Assembly (NCBI GenBank): GCA_027486345.1
Contig: JAIXPH010000044.1
Span: forward strand, 1 to 58,998
Reading direction: 5' to 3'
Source of the DNA: Paracoccaceae bacterium
Lineage (GTDB): Bacteria > Pseudomonadota > Alphaproteobacteria > Rhodobacterales > Rhodobacteraceae
Length of the DNA stretch: 58,998 nucleotides
Every line of letters starts with the position of its first letter. The first letter of the stretch is position 1. Below are positions 46,278-54,307 of this stretch, one piece after another. Below the pieces are notes generated by a model. That model saw nothing but the letters and a program-made list of their open reading frames with translations, searched no databases and had not been told where the DNA came from. The translations under genes and the position numbers were made by a program.

Positions 46278-46650
46278 TGTTTGAACCAACGGTTTGATGA
46301 AGCGACTCTTTCGATGGAATGGAAGGAAGAACTATGGGGCAAGTTCGTCACGGGAGCGCCACGACCACGCACGCTGTCAGAGCTGCAATACAGCGCGATC
46401 AAAAGCTTCGCTCTCGCAGTTGAGCTAGGAACTTGGCATTAACCTGAAGATGGTGGCGAAGTGGCGGAAGCGCGCGACGGTCGAGGATATGAAGACTGGG
46501 CCGACGGTACCGCGCTCGACGGTTTTGACCAAAGTCTAGGAAGCGGCAATCGTCGCGTTCCAGCGCCACAAGCTTGTCCCGCTGGACGACCGTCTTTATG
46601 CCGCCTATCCGACGCGGTTTGCAAGGCCATCTTTTCCACCGGCTCGCCAC
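46278..46650 (+). mobile_element. IS481-family element, decayed left part
   Basis: The end TGTTTGAACCAACGGTTTGA follows CCTAGG, matching the NCTAGN target known for IS481. The transposase start near 46334 reads MGQVRHGSATTTHAVRAAIQ and then loses frame (GAGCTAGGAAC near 46424), recovering later pieces such as MVAKWRKRATVEDMKTGP over frameshifts. It ends near 46650, just beside the stop of the leftward regulator. A second copy lies at 55366. Confidence 0.7.
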
Positions 46651-46661
46651 CCGCGCCCTTG

Positions 46662-48542
46662 TCAACATGGGACCAGCAAGTGCCTGTAGATCGTCGTTCG
46701 CGAAATACCCAAGGCTCTTGCCGCCTGCGCGATGCCACCCGTCTGGCGGACGGCATCGCGGATAGCGCGGCACTGGCTTTCCTTCCACGGCACACCGGCG
46801 CATTGCGGGCATGCTTCGACAACGTGCTGTGGCGTGTAACTGTTGGGTAGCAGAGGCGCGAAATCCTCGGCGTGCAGCTTGGACCCTGCTGCCTGTATCA
46901 CGGCCTTGGCGATGATCGACCGCAGTTCATGCAGATTTCCGGGCCAATCATGCCGCGCAAGCAAATTCAGGGCAGAAGGATCGATCTCGAAGCCTTCTCC
47001 CTGCGCGTGCACGAAGCGGCGCGCCAGAGCATCCAGATCGCTGCGGTCCCGCAGTGGCGGCAATAGGATCGAGAAGCCCTCGATCCTATAGCGGAGGGCG
47101 GGCAGCAGGCGGCTTGCCGCGACCTCGTCGGTCAGGCTGACGGTCGCGGTGCTGACGAAGAGGACGGGGCACCGAACTTCGCGCCCGTCCGCCGGATGCC
47201 TGAACGATCCGTGATCCAGCACCTGCAACAGCGTCGCCTGCGCGGAATGTCCCAGCGCCGAGACCTCGTCGATGCAAAGCGTCCCATGCGCGGCCTGTTC
47301 GAGAAGCCCCGGCGCACCTTTGGGCCTACCGAGAAGGGCAGCTTCCGCATCGAGGCCGAGAGTTCGGGCGTCCACCGACACGAAAGGCCCGAAGCGGCCG
47401 GACGCCGCGTGGGCGAGGCGAGCGATGATTTCCTTGCCCGTTCCAGTTTCCCCCTGGATGAAGACCGGGGTTCCCGCGGTCGCGACCTTCGGCAGCGGGC
47501 GCAGCCTGCGGACCAGCTCCTCGTCCTCGATCACCACATCGCGGAACAGGTTCCGCATCTCGGGCGCCTGCGGCACGGCTGGCCGCGCCTGCCGCGCAGT
47601 GCCCGCCGAAAACAGCCGGACCGCAAGCGCGAAACTCGCGCGGTTGGCAACGCAGCGCATCGATACGGCCGATCCCATGCGGTCGCGCACCCGCAGCGTC
47701 TCGCCCTGGGCCAGCCGCAGGGCGACATCCTCGAAGCGCTGCTCGAACAGGCTGTCAAAACTGGTGCCGATCAGGTTGCGCATGCCGGCCAGAAACATCT
47801 CGCCCTTGCGGTTGATCGCATGGATCGAGAAGTCCTCCTCCAGCACCAGCATCCCGACCGACAGCGTTCCCAGATATTCCGGACGCGGGTGGAATTGCAG
47901 GACGATGCGCCGGTCATGGGCCGACCGGATCAGGCAGTTCTCGATATTGCTGGCCGACATCTGGACAAGGGCAGCCGTGTGCTGCTGCCGCACGGTCGAG
48001 CGCGAGGAGGCATCCAGAATGCCCGCAAGGCCACCCCGCCCGTCGAAGATCGGCGCGCTGATGCAGGACACGTCCGAATGCGCCCGCAGGAAATGCTCTC
48101 CCCCGTAGACCTGTGCCGGTCGTCGGGTCGAGATGCACAGACCCAGCGCATTCGTTCCGCGCAGCTCCTCGGTCCAGACGGAGGCGGGAACGACCGCCTT
48201 GCCCGCATCGCTTTCGGCGAATTCCGTGTCCACGAGCGTTTCCAGCACCACCCCTTCAGGCGAGCCGAGCGCGATCATGAAGTTCGATCCTGCGATCTGG
48301 TCGAACAGCAGTTCCAGTTCGGGTCGCGCGAAACGCACCAGATCGGCGTGGTGGTCCTGCGTCAGCTTGAACTCGGTATCGCTCAGCATCAGATTTTCGT
48401 GGCGCGCCAGCGGATCGAGCCCCAGGTCCAGACTGCGCAGCCAGCTTTCCGATATGTCACCCGGAAGCGCGCCGCCTGGAAACTTTCCCTGGCTTTCGAG
48501 CATGTGGCGTGCGCGCGCGAGCGCGGTCGTGCGGATTTCCAT
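46662..48542 (-). CDS. AcoR-type AAA+ transcriptional activator lacking the GAFTGA loop
   Basis: The 626-residue protein has an AcoR-like GAF sensor region (about 60-200: RGTNALGLCISTRRPAQVYG, SDVSCISAPIFDGRGGLAGI), a middle PAS-like part, an AAA+ domain (Walker A GETGTGKE near residue 367, Walker B GTLCIDEVS, RHDWPGNLHELRS) and a C-terminal Fis-type HTH (GGIAQAARALGISRTTIYRH). Where sigma-54 activators have EKGAFTGA it reads LLGRPKGAPGLLEQAAHGTL, so the loop that touches sigma-54 is missing. It is divergent from the adh-ABC genes and likely controls them. ATG 48542 has a GGGAGGTGA site. Confidence 0.88.
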   Translation of the reverse strand: MEIRTTALARARHMLESQGKFPGGALPGDISESWLRSLDLGLDPLARHENLMLSDTEFKLTQDHHADLVRFARPELELLFDQIAGSNFMIALGSPEGVVLETLVDTEFAESDAGKAVVPASVWTEELRGTNALGLCISTRRPAQVYGGEHFLRAHSDVSCISAPIFDGRGGLAGILDASSRSTVRQQHTAALVQMSASNIENCLIRSAHDRRIVLQFHPRPEYLGTLSVGMLVLEEDFSIHAINRKGEMFLAGMRNLIGTSFDSLFEQRFEDVALRLAQGETLRVRDRMGSAVSMRCVANRASFALAVRLFSAGTARQARPAVPQAPEMRNLFRDVVIEDEELVRRLRPLPKVATAGTPVFIQGETGTGKEIIARLAHAASGRFGPFVSVDARTLGLDAEAALLGRPKGAPGLLEQAAHGTLCIDEVSALGHSAQATLLQVLDHGSFRHPADGREVRCPVLFVSTATVSLTDEVAASRLLPALRYRIEGFSILLPPLRDRSDLDALARRFVHAQGEGFEIDPSALNLLARHDWPGNLHELRSIIAKAVIQAAGSKLHAEDFAPLLPNSYTPQHVVEACPQCAGVPWKESQCRAIRDAVRQTGGIAQAARALGISRTTIYRHLLVPC

Positions 48543-48846
48543 CGCCAAGTCACCTCCCGCTCCTCGGCACAGGGGCGATGGTGGGTGTTCGGGCCGCAGA
48601 GTCAACCACGGCACATGATTCGCCGCCAGAATGTCCATTTTCTGGACAGTCGAAGGGGGCGCGACCCCCGCCCCTTGGAGGGCTGTCCCGTCTCTGTCCG
48701 CAAAATGAACAGGCCGGACGGCCGCCTGTAAAGGAGCTGTGCGCACACTGCCCATGCTGCGCCGCAGCGTTTGCGACAGCCGCGACATGCACCACTGCTC
48801 TTCCCGTGCCGCCGGTATCGGGGCGGTCTTTCCAAGGCGCATGACG
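48543..48846. promoter_or_regulatory. divergent control region between the AcoR-like regulator and adh
   Basis: The region holds an inverted repeat TGTCCA-TTTTC-TGGACA at 48632-48648, a likely activator site, and a second looser CTGT...ACAG pair at about 48694-48712. A GG-N10-GC element (GGCACATGATTCGC, 48610-48623) resembles a weak -24/-12 promoter but lacks TTGC. No coding frame is convincing here. Confidence 0.5.
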
Positions 48847-49899
48847 ATGAAAGCACAGGTTCTTCACCAATACGATCCCGCCCTGACGGCACCGACCTGG
48901 GTGACGATGCAGGACGTTCCCGACCCCAAGATCCAGAAGTCGAACGATGTGATCGTCCGCATCGGTGGCGCAGGCGTCTGCCGCACCGACCTGCACATCA
49001 TCGAAGGCATCTGGCGGCCGCATACCGACCCGACCGGCACCGGCCTGCTGCCTCTCATCATGGGCCACGAAAACGCGGGCTGGATCGAGGAGGTCGGCCC
49101 CGAGGTCGAAGGCTTCAAGAAAGGCGATCCCGTCATCGTCCATCCCAAGGTCACGGGCGGCACCTGCATCGCCTGCCGTCGCGGCCATGACATGCATGGC
49201 GACGGCAAGTTTCCGGGGCTGGACTCCAACGGCGGCTATGCCGAATTCCTGCACACCTCGTCGCGCAACCTGATCGCGCTGCCCAGGACGCTGGCCCCCA
49301 AGGATGTCGCCCCTTACGCGGATGCGGGCCTGACGGCCTATCGCGCCGCAAAGAAGGCCGCGCAGCAGCTCCTGCCCGACCAGTCGGTCGTCGTCATCGG
49401 CGCGGGCGGTCTGGGCCATATCGGCATCCAGGTGCTGCGGGCCATGTGCTCGGCGCGGATCATCGTGGTCGACATCTCGGACCGGTCGCTGGAACTCGCC
49501 GCGCAGGGCGGGGCGGACCATCTGGTCAAGGCCGATGGCGGCGAGGTGGAGGCGGTCAAGGCGCTCACCGGCGGCAAGGGTGCCGAGGCCGTGCTGGATT
49601 TCGTGGGCGAGAAGGGCACCACGAAGAAGGGCATCGACATGACCCGCCCGGCGGGCAGCTACTACGTGATCGGCTATGGCGAGAACATCGTCGTCCCGAC
49701 CGTGGACATGGTGATCACCGAGAAGAACATCATCGGAAACCTCGTCGGCACATGGGCCGAACTGACCGAGTTGATGGCGCTGGCCGACCGCGGCCTCGTG
49801 GAGCTGCACACCAGACACTACGCGCTGGCCGATGCGAACCAGGCGCTTCAGGACCTTAACAACGGGCTGATCAAGGGTCGTGCCGTCCTCGTTCCCTGA
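48847..49899 (+). CDS. zinc-type NAD-dependent alcohol dehydrogenase
   Basis: The 350-residue medium-chain dehydrogenase has the catalytic zinc ligands in GAGVCRTDLH and GHENAGWIEEVG, the nucleotide fold VVVIGAGGLGHIGIQVLRAM near residue 180 and an acidic residue at the end of the second strand (IIVVDISDRS), pointing to NAD. In the structural zinc lobe (TGGTCIACRRGHDMHGDG) two of the four usual cysteines are glycine, so that zinc is probably lost. Sequence style (MKAQVLHQYDPALTAPTWV) recalls the dehydrogenases beside propane/2-propanol monooxygenase genes. ATG 48847 is better spaced from AAGG than ATG 48841. An ABC importer follows after 45 bp. Confidence 0.88.
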   Translation: MKAQVLHQYDPALTAPTWVTMQDVPDPKIQKSNDVIVRIGGAGVCRTDLHIIEGIWRPHTDPTGTGLLPLIMGHENAGWIEEVGPEVEGFKKGDPVIVHPKVTGGTCIACRRGHDMHGDGKFPGLDSNGGYAEFLHTSSRNLIALPRTLAPKDVAPYADAGLTAYRAAKKAAQQLLPDQSVVVIGAGGLGHIGIQVLRAMCSARIIVVDISDRSLELAAQGGADHLVKADGGEVEAVKALTGGKGAEAVLDFVGEKGTTKKGIDMTRPAGSYYVIGYGENIVVPTVDMVITEKNIIGNLVGTWAELTELMALADRGLVELHTRHYALADANQALQDLNNGLIKGRAVLVP

Positions 49900-49944
49900 G
49901 GGCGGACACCATCCACGACGGAAATCACTGGGAGGAGAGACGAC

Positions 49945-51477
49945 ATGACCACCAAGACCACCCTTCGGGGGGCACTGCTTGCCACGTCCGCGCTGATGAT
50001 CTCGGCCGGACTGGCGGCGGCGCAGGACTATTCGAAATACGGGATCAAGGAAGACGTGCCGGGCGCATGTTCCTTCGCCTCGATCGATGCCAAGGATTAC
50101 TCCGGCCGCACGCTGAATATCATCACCCACGCCATCCCCGTGATCGGCGAGCCGAGCGCACTGCACGCCCAGCAGTTCCAGGAATTGACCGGGGCCACGG
50201 TCAACGTGGTGCATGTGCCCTTCGGCGACCTCTTCCAGCGCATCATGATCCCGTTCCAGACCGGGCAGCAGGCCTATGACGTGCTGTTCTTCGCCTCGCT
50301 CTGGCTGGGCGACTTCAACCCCTACCTCGCCGAAGTGCCGCAGGCCTATCAGGAGGTTTCGGGGATGCAGTCGGTGACGCCGACCTACAAGGGCGTGGCC
50401 ACGTGGAACGGCAAGATGCTGAACTACACGATGGACGGCGACCGGCACTACCTGAAGTACCGCTCGGACGTCTTCTCGAACCCCGAGATGCAGGCGCTGT
50501 TCAAGGAAAAGACCGGGCGTGACCTGACCGTCCCCGCAACGTGGGAGGAATACAACGAGGTCGCCGCCGTCTTCAACAACATGGACTGGGACGGCGACGG
50601 CGCGCCGAACTTCGGTACGGCCGAAGTGACCAAGCGCGACGACCTGATGTTCTCGGCCTTCATCAGCCGCGTCGCGGCCTATGCCAAGCATCCCGACGTC
50701 AAGGGCGGCTTCTTCTTCGACCTCGAAACGATGGAGCCGCTGGTCAACACCCCCGGCTGGGTCAAGGGGCTGGAGATGTTCGTGGCGGCGCAGGCCTCCA
50801 TGCCTCCGGGTGGCACCTCCTTCGGTCTGGGCGACGAGATCTTCTCCTTCGGTGGCGGTCAGGCGCTGATGTCCTATTCGTGGGACGATGCCTTCATCCA
50901 GGCGATGCAGGAAGACAGCCCGATCCGCAACAAGGTGGCCGCAGCCCCGCTTCCGGGCGCGACCGAGGTCTGGAACCGCACCACCGGACAGTGGGACAAG
51001 TTCGACACCCCGAACACCGCGCCCTACGTGACCTGGGGCTGGTCCTCGGCCGTCGCATCCGCGTCGGAAAACCAGGACATGGCCTTCGACTACCTCTGCT
51101 TCTTCGGCAACGAGGCAAACACGCTTGCCGACCTGCAGATTGGCCGTTTCGGTGTGAACCCCTACCGCGAGGCGCATTTCGACCCGGCCTTCTATGAAAC
51201 CGAACTCGGCTGGGACGTGAATACCGCCACGACCTATACCGACACGCTCAAGGCCATCGACGGTGGCAAGAACCAGGTCTTCGACCTGCGCGTGCCGGGC
51301 GTGGGCGAATTCATGTCCTCGCTTGCCGCAGGCGTCGCCCGTGCCCAGTCGGGCGAGGCGACGGCGCAGGAGGCGCTGGACGGTGTCGCCGCCGAATGGA
51401 AGGCGATCGTCGACCGCATCGGCGTGGACCGCGTCCGCGAGGCTTATGCCAACGTCGTGGCACTGGAAGACAAGTAA
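49945..51477 (+). CDS. extracellular solute-binding protein of an alcohol/polyol-type ABC importer
   Basis: The 510-residue protein has a Sec signal peptide (MTTKTTLRGALLATSALMIS, cleavage near AAA-QD) and a family 1 sugar/polyol binding fold (LNIITHAIPVIGEPSALHAQ, DVLFFASLWLGDF, TVPATWEEYNEVAAVFNNMD). It is preceded by a GGGAGGAGAG site 45 bp after adh. The neighbouring permeases and two unlike ATPases are of the GlpSTPQV glycerol-importer kind, which suggests a small polyol or alcohol ligand; the true substrate is not visible from sequence. A perfect hairpin follows the stop. Confidence 0.85.
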   Translation: MTTKTTLRGALLATSALMISAGLAAAQDYSKYGIKEDVPGACSFASIDAKDYSGRTLNIITHAIPVIGEPSALHAQQFQELTGATVNVVHVPFGDLFQRIMIPFQTGQQAYDVLFFASLWLGDFNPYLAEVPQAYQEVSGMQSVTPTYKGVATWNGKMLNYTMDGDRHYLKYRSDVFSNPEMQALFKEKTGRDLTVPATWEEYNEVAAVFNNMDWDGDGAPNFGTAEVTKRDDLMFSAFISRVAAYAKHPDVKGGFFFDLETMEPLVNTPGWVKGLEMFVAAQASMPPGGTSFGLGDEIFSFGGGQALMSYSWDDAFIQAMQEDSPIRNKVAAAPLPGATEVWNRTTGQWDKFDTPNTAPYVTWGWSSAVASASENQDMAFDYLCFFGNEANTLADLQIGRFGVNPYREAHFDPAFYETELGWDVNTATTYTDTLKAIDGGKNQVFDLRVPGVGEFMSSLAAGVARAQSGEATAQEALDGVAAEWKAIVDRIGVDRVREAYANVVALEDK

Positions 51478-51491
51478 GTCGCGACACCATC

Positions 51492-51517
51492 GGGGGGCCG
51501 CATCCCTGCGGCCCCCC
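51492..51517 (+). other. perfect stem-loop between the binding-protein and permease genes
   Basis: GGGGGGCCGC, loop ATCCCT, GCGGCCCCCC forms a 10-bp GC stem 15 bases after the stop of the binding protein, with no T run. It probably stabilises the upstream mRNA or partly terminates, giving more binding protein than permease. The nrtA-nrtB gap has the same arrangement. Confidence 0.7.
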
Positions 51518-51537
51518 TACCCTCACGGTGAGCCCCA

Positions 51538-52404
51538 ATGTACCGCCAGAAATACATCTTCCTGCTGCCGGGGCTGCTGGTCCTCGTGGCGATCATCCTG
51601 TTTCCGCTGCTGTTCACGATCCGCGTCAGCTTTTCGTCCTGGGATGTCTACAACCCGGGCCTGAACTGGATCGGCGGCGAGAACTATGCGCGGCTCTGGG
51701 AAGACGCCCGCTACTGGGAGGCACTGACACGCCTTTCCGTCCTCACGGTGGGCACCGTGCTGCTGCAATACACGCTCGGCTTCGCGCTCGCCCTGCTCGT
51801 CTGGCGCGACATCGCCGCGCGCCGCTTCTTCCGCGTGCTGTTCCTCGTGCCCATGATGACGACCCCCGTGGTCATGTCGGTGATCTGGCGGACCATCTTC
51901 CACGAAAGCCTCGGGCCCCTGAACCCGATCCTCGACGCCATCGGCATCGGCGCGCAGCCCTGGCTGTCGCAGGCAGGGCACGCCTTTGCCGCCGTGATGA
52001 TCGTCGAAGTCTGGCAATGGACGCCCTTCATGTTCCTGCTGCTGCTCGCGGGCCTTCTGTCCCTGCCCAACGAACCCTTCCTTGCCGCAAGGATCGACGG
52101 CGCAGGGCCGATCCGCACCTTCCTGTCGGTGACCTTCCCGATGATGGGCGCAATCTCCGTCGGTGCCATCCTGATCCGGCTGATCGAGGCGTCGAAACTG
52201 ATGGAGACGGTCTATGTCCTGACCTCGGGCGGACCCGGCACTTCGACCGAAACGACCAGCTATTACATCTACATCCGCGGGATGCGCGACTTCCAGATCG
52301 GCTACTCGGCCTCGCTCTCGCTCACCTACCTGATCGTCATGAGCGTGGCACTCACGCTGATCGCCAAGGCGTTGATCCGCCTGATGGTGAAGGACCGGAC
52401 ATGA
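51538..52404 (+). CDS. ABC importer permease 1 (UgpA/MalF type)
   Basis: The 288-residue protein has six transmembrane segments, the first at IFLLPGLLVLVAIILFPLLF, and the EAA loop (AARIDGAGPIRTFLSVTFPM). It pairs with the next gene to form the channel. The end overlaps permease 2 by 4 bp. It corresponds to GlpP of the rhizobial glycerol importer by position and type. Confidence 0.9.
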   Translation: MYRQKYIFLLPGLLVLVAIILFPLLFTIRVSFSSWDVYNPGLNWIGGENYARLWEDARYWEALTRLSVLTVGTVLLQYTLGFALALLVWRDIAARRFFRVLFLVPMMTTPVVMSVIWRTIFHESLGPLNPILDAIGIGAQPWLSQAGHAFAAVMIVEVWQWTPFMFLLLLAGLLSLPNEPFLAARIDGAGPIRTFLSVTFPMMGAISVGAILIRLIEASKLMETVYVLTSGGPGTSTETTSYYIYIRGMRDFQIGYSASLSLTYLIVMSVALTLIAKALIRLMVKDRT

Positions 52405-53243
52405 GAACCTTCTACCTCGCCCTCAAATACCTTGCCGTCCTGCTGTGGTCGGCCTTCGTGATCTTTCCCTTCCTGTGGATGATCTCGACCAGCTTCAAGA
52501 CCGCCAATTCCGTGACCGCCGGGGCCAAATGGCTGCCATGGCTGCAATTCGAACCCTCGCTCGCGGGATGGCAGTCGCTGTTCGGGGGTGTCGGCGGGAT
52601 CAACATCCTCAAACCCTATGCCAATTCCGCCATCGTCACGCTGTCGGGATCGGCCATTGCCCTCGTCCTCGGGACGCTGGCGGCCTATGGCCTGTCGCGC
52701 TTCACCTTCAAGGCGGGGCCGCTGGGGAACGGGGACATCACCTTCTTCTTCATCAGCCAGCGCATCATGCCGCCCATCGTCCTTGCGATCCCCTTCTTCC
52801 TGATGCTGCGCTTCCTCGGGCTTCTGGACACGCTGCCGGGCCTCATCCTCATCTATGTGGCGATGCTGATGCCCATAGCGGTCTGGGTCATGGTGGACTT
52901 CTTCAACTCTGTCCCCCGCGGGCTGGACGAGATGGCGTGGATGGACGGCTGCACGCCCGTCACCACTTTCCTGCGGGTGATCCTGCCCAATGCCCTGCCC
53001 GGCCTCGTCGTCGCGTCCATGTTCTGCCTGATCTTCGGCTGGAACGACTTCTTCTTCGCCTTCACCATGACCTTCACCGAAGTGCAGCTCCTGCCCGTGT
53101 CGCTCGTGGCGCTCAACTCCTCCGTCACGCCGTGGTGGTCGCTGTCCGCCGCAGCCATCGTCTCGGTCGCGCCGCTGGCCGTGCTGGCCTTCGTGGTGGA
53201 ACGGTTCCTTTCTCGCGGCGGTCTTGCCGGGGCGGTGCGCTGA
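52401..53243 (+). CDS. ABC importer permease 2 (UgpE/MalG type)
   Basis: The 280-residue permease has about six transmembrane segments, starting with LAVLLWSAFVIFPFLWMIST, and the EAA loop EMAWMDGCTPVTTFLRVILP. The start at 52401 overlaps permease 1 by 4 bp and the stop overlaps the ATPase ATG by 1 bp. In the rhizobial operon a small DUF2160 gene follows the second permease; none is seen here. Confidence 0.9.
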   Translation: MRTFYLALKYLAVLLWSAFVIFPFLWMISTSFKTANSVTAGAKWLPWLQFEPSLAGWQSLFGGVGGINILKPYANSAIVTLSGSAIALVLGTLAAYGLSRFTFKAGPLGNGDITFFFISQRIMPPIVLAIPFFLMLRFLGLLDTLPGLILIYVAMLMPIAVWVMVDFFNSVPRGLDEMAWMDGCTPVTTFLRVILPNALPGLVVASMFCLIFGWNDFFFAFTMTFTEVQLLPVSLVALNSSVTPWWSLSAAAIVSVAPLAVLAFVVERFLSRGGLAGAVR

Positions 53244-54307
53244 TGCTCGAACTTTCCAACCTCACATTGGCCGAAGGCCCCGTAGCGCATCTCGACGATG
53301 TGACCGTCAGCTTCCGCAAGGGCCGGCTGACAACGCTTCTGGGCCGTACGGGCGCAGGCAAGACCACGCTGATGCGGGCAATCGCCGGTCTGGCCGAACC
53401 CGACCGCGGCAGGATCGCGCTGGACGGCAAGGACTGGTCGCGCCTTGCCTCCTGGCAGCGCCCCGTCGCGATGGTGACGCAGCAGTTCATCAACTACCCG
53501 CACCTGTCGGTTCTGGACAACGTGGCCTTCCCGCTGGTCCGTCGCAAGGTACCGCAAGACAAGGCGCGCGAGGCCGCCCGTGACATGCTGGGGCGCGTCG
53601 GCCTCGGCACCATGATCGACCGCCGCCCCAGCCAGCTTTCGGGAGGCCAGCAGCAGCGCGTCGCCATCGCCCGCGCGCTGGTGAAGAAGGCCCCCGTGGT
53701 TCTTCTGGACGAACCCTTCGTGAACCTTGACTACAAGCTGCGCGAGGGACTGCGCGAGGAACTGGTCGATCTTCTGAAGGCCGAACGCGAAACCATCGTC
53801 ATCTACGCCTCAACCGACCCGCGCGAGGCGTTGCAGATGGGTGATGACGTCATCCTGATGGCCGAAGGCCGCGCCATCCAGTCCGGAGAGCCGCAGAACG
53901 TCTATGCCCGTCCCGGCACCACCCGCGCCGCCGAGGTGGTCAGTGACCCGCCCATCAACCTGATCGAGATGGAGGTGTCGGGTGGCCAGTTGCGGCTGGA
54001 TCGTCTGGCCGATCTGCCCGCCCGCGCGCTGGGCCGCGACCTGCCTGCCGGGCGCTACACGCTGGGCCTGCGCGCCCATTCGATCCGGCAGGGGGGCGAT
54101 CTCTCCGCCCGCGTGTCGCTGACCGAGGTGTCGGGGTCGGAAACCGTGACACATCTGCAGGCCGCCGGTCAGGCGCTGGTCATGCTGGAACGCACTGTGA
54201 CGAACCACGCCCTCGGCACCACCATCACCCTGTCGCTCGATCTGGGCGAGGCGCTCGTCTTCGATGCGCAGGGCCGCCTGATCGAGAAGGAACCGGTCCA
54301 TGGCTGA
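53243..54307 (+). CDS. ABC importer ATPase 1 (GlpS-like), switch histidine replaced
   Basis: The 354-residue ATPase has Walker [10 protein letters not shown] (34-42), signature LSGGQ (132-136) and Walker B VVLLDEP, followed by a C-terminal TOBE-type domain (from about residue 240). The switch region reads [11 protein letters not shown], with Thr191 where histidine is expected, so its own ATP site should hydrolyse poorly. It works as one half of a heterodimer with the next gene, with which it overlaps by 8 bp. Confidence 0.88.
   Translation: MLELSNLTLAEGPVAHLDDVTVSFRKGRLTTLLGRTGAGKTTLMRAIAGLAEPDRGRIALDGKDWSRLASWQRPVAMVTQQFINYPHLSVLDNVAFPLVRRKVPQDKAREAARDMLGRVGLGTMIDRRPSQLSGGQQQRVAIARALVKKAPVVLLDEPFVNLDYKLREGLREELVDLLKAERETIVIYASTDPREALQMGDDVILMAEGRAIQSGEPQNVYARPGTTRAAEVVSDPPINLIEMEVSGGQLRLDRLADLPARALGRDLPAGRYTLGLRAHSIRQGGDLSARVSLTEVSGSETVTHLQAAGQALVMLERTVTNHALGTTITLSLDLGEALVFDAQGRLIEKEPVHG

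Noticed and set aside
48610-48623. Sigma-54 promoter for adh
   Set aside because: GG-N10-GC is present but the TTGC box is not, and the adjacent activator lacks the GAFTGA loop needed for sigma-54.
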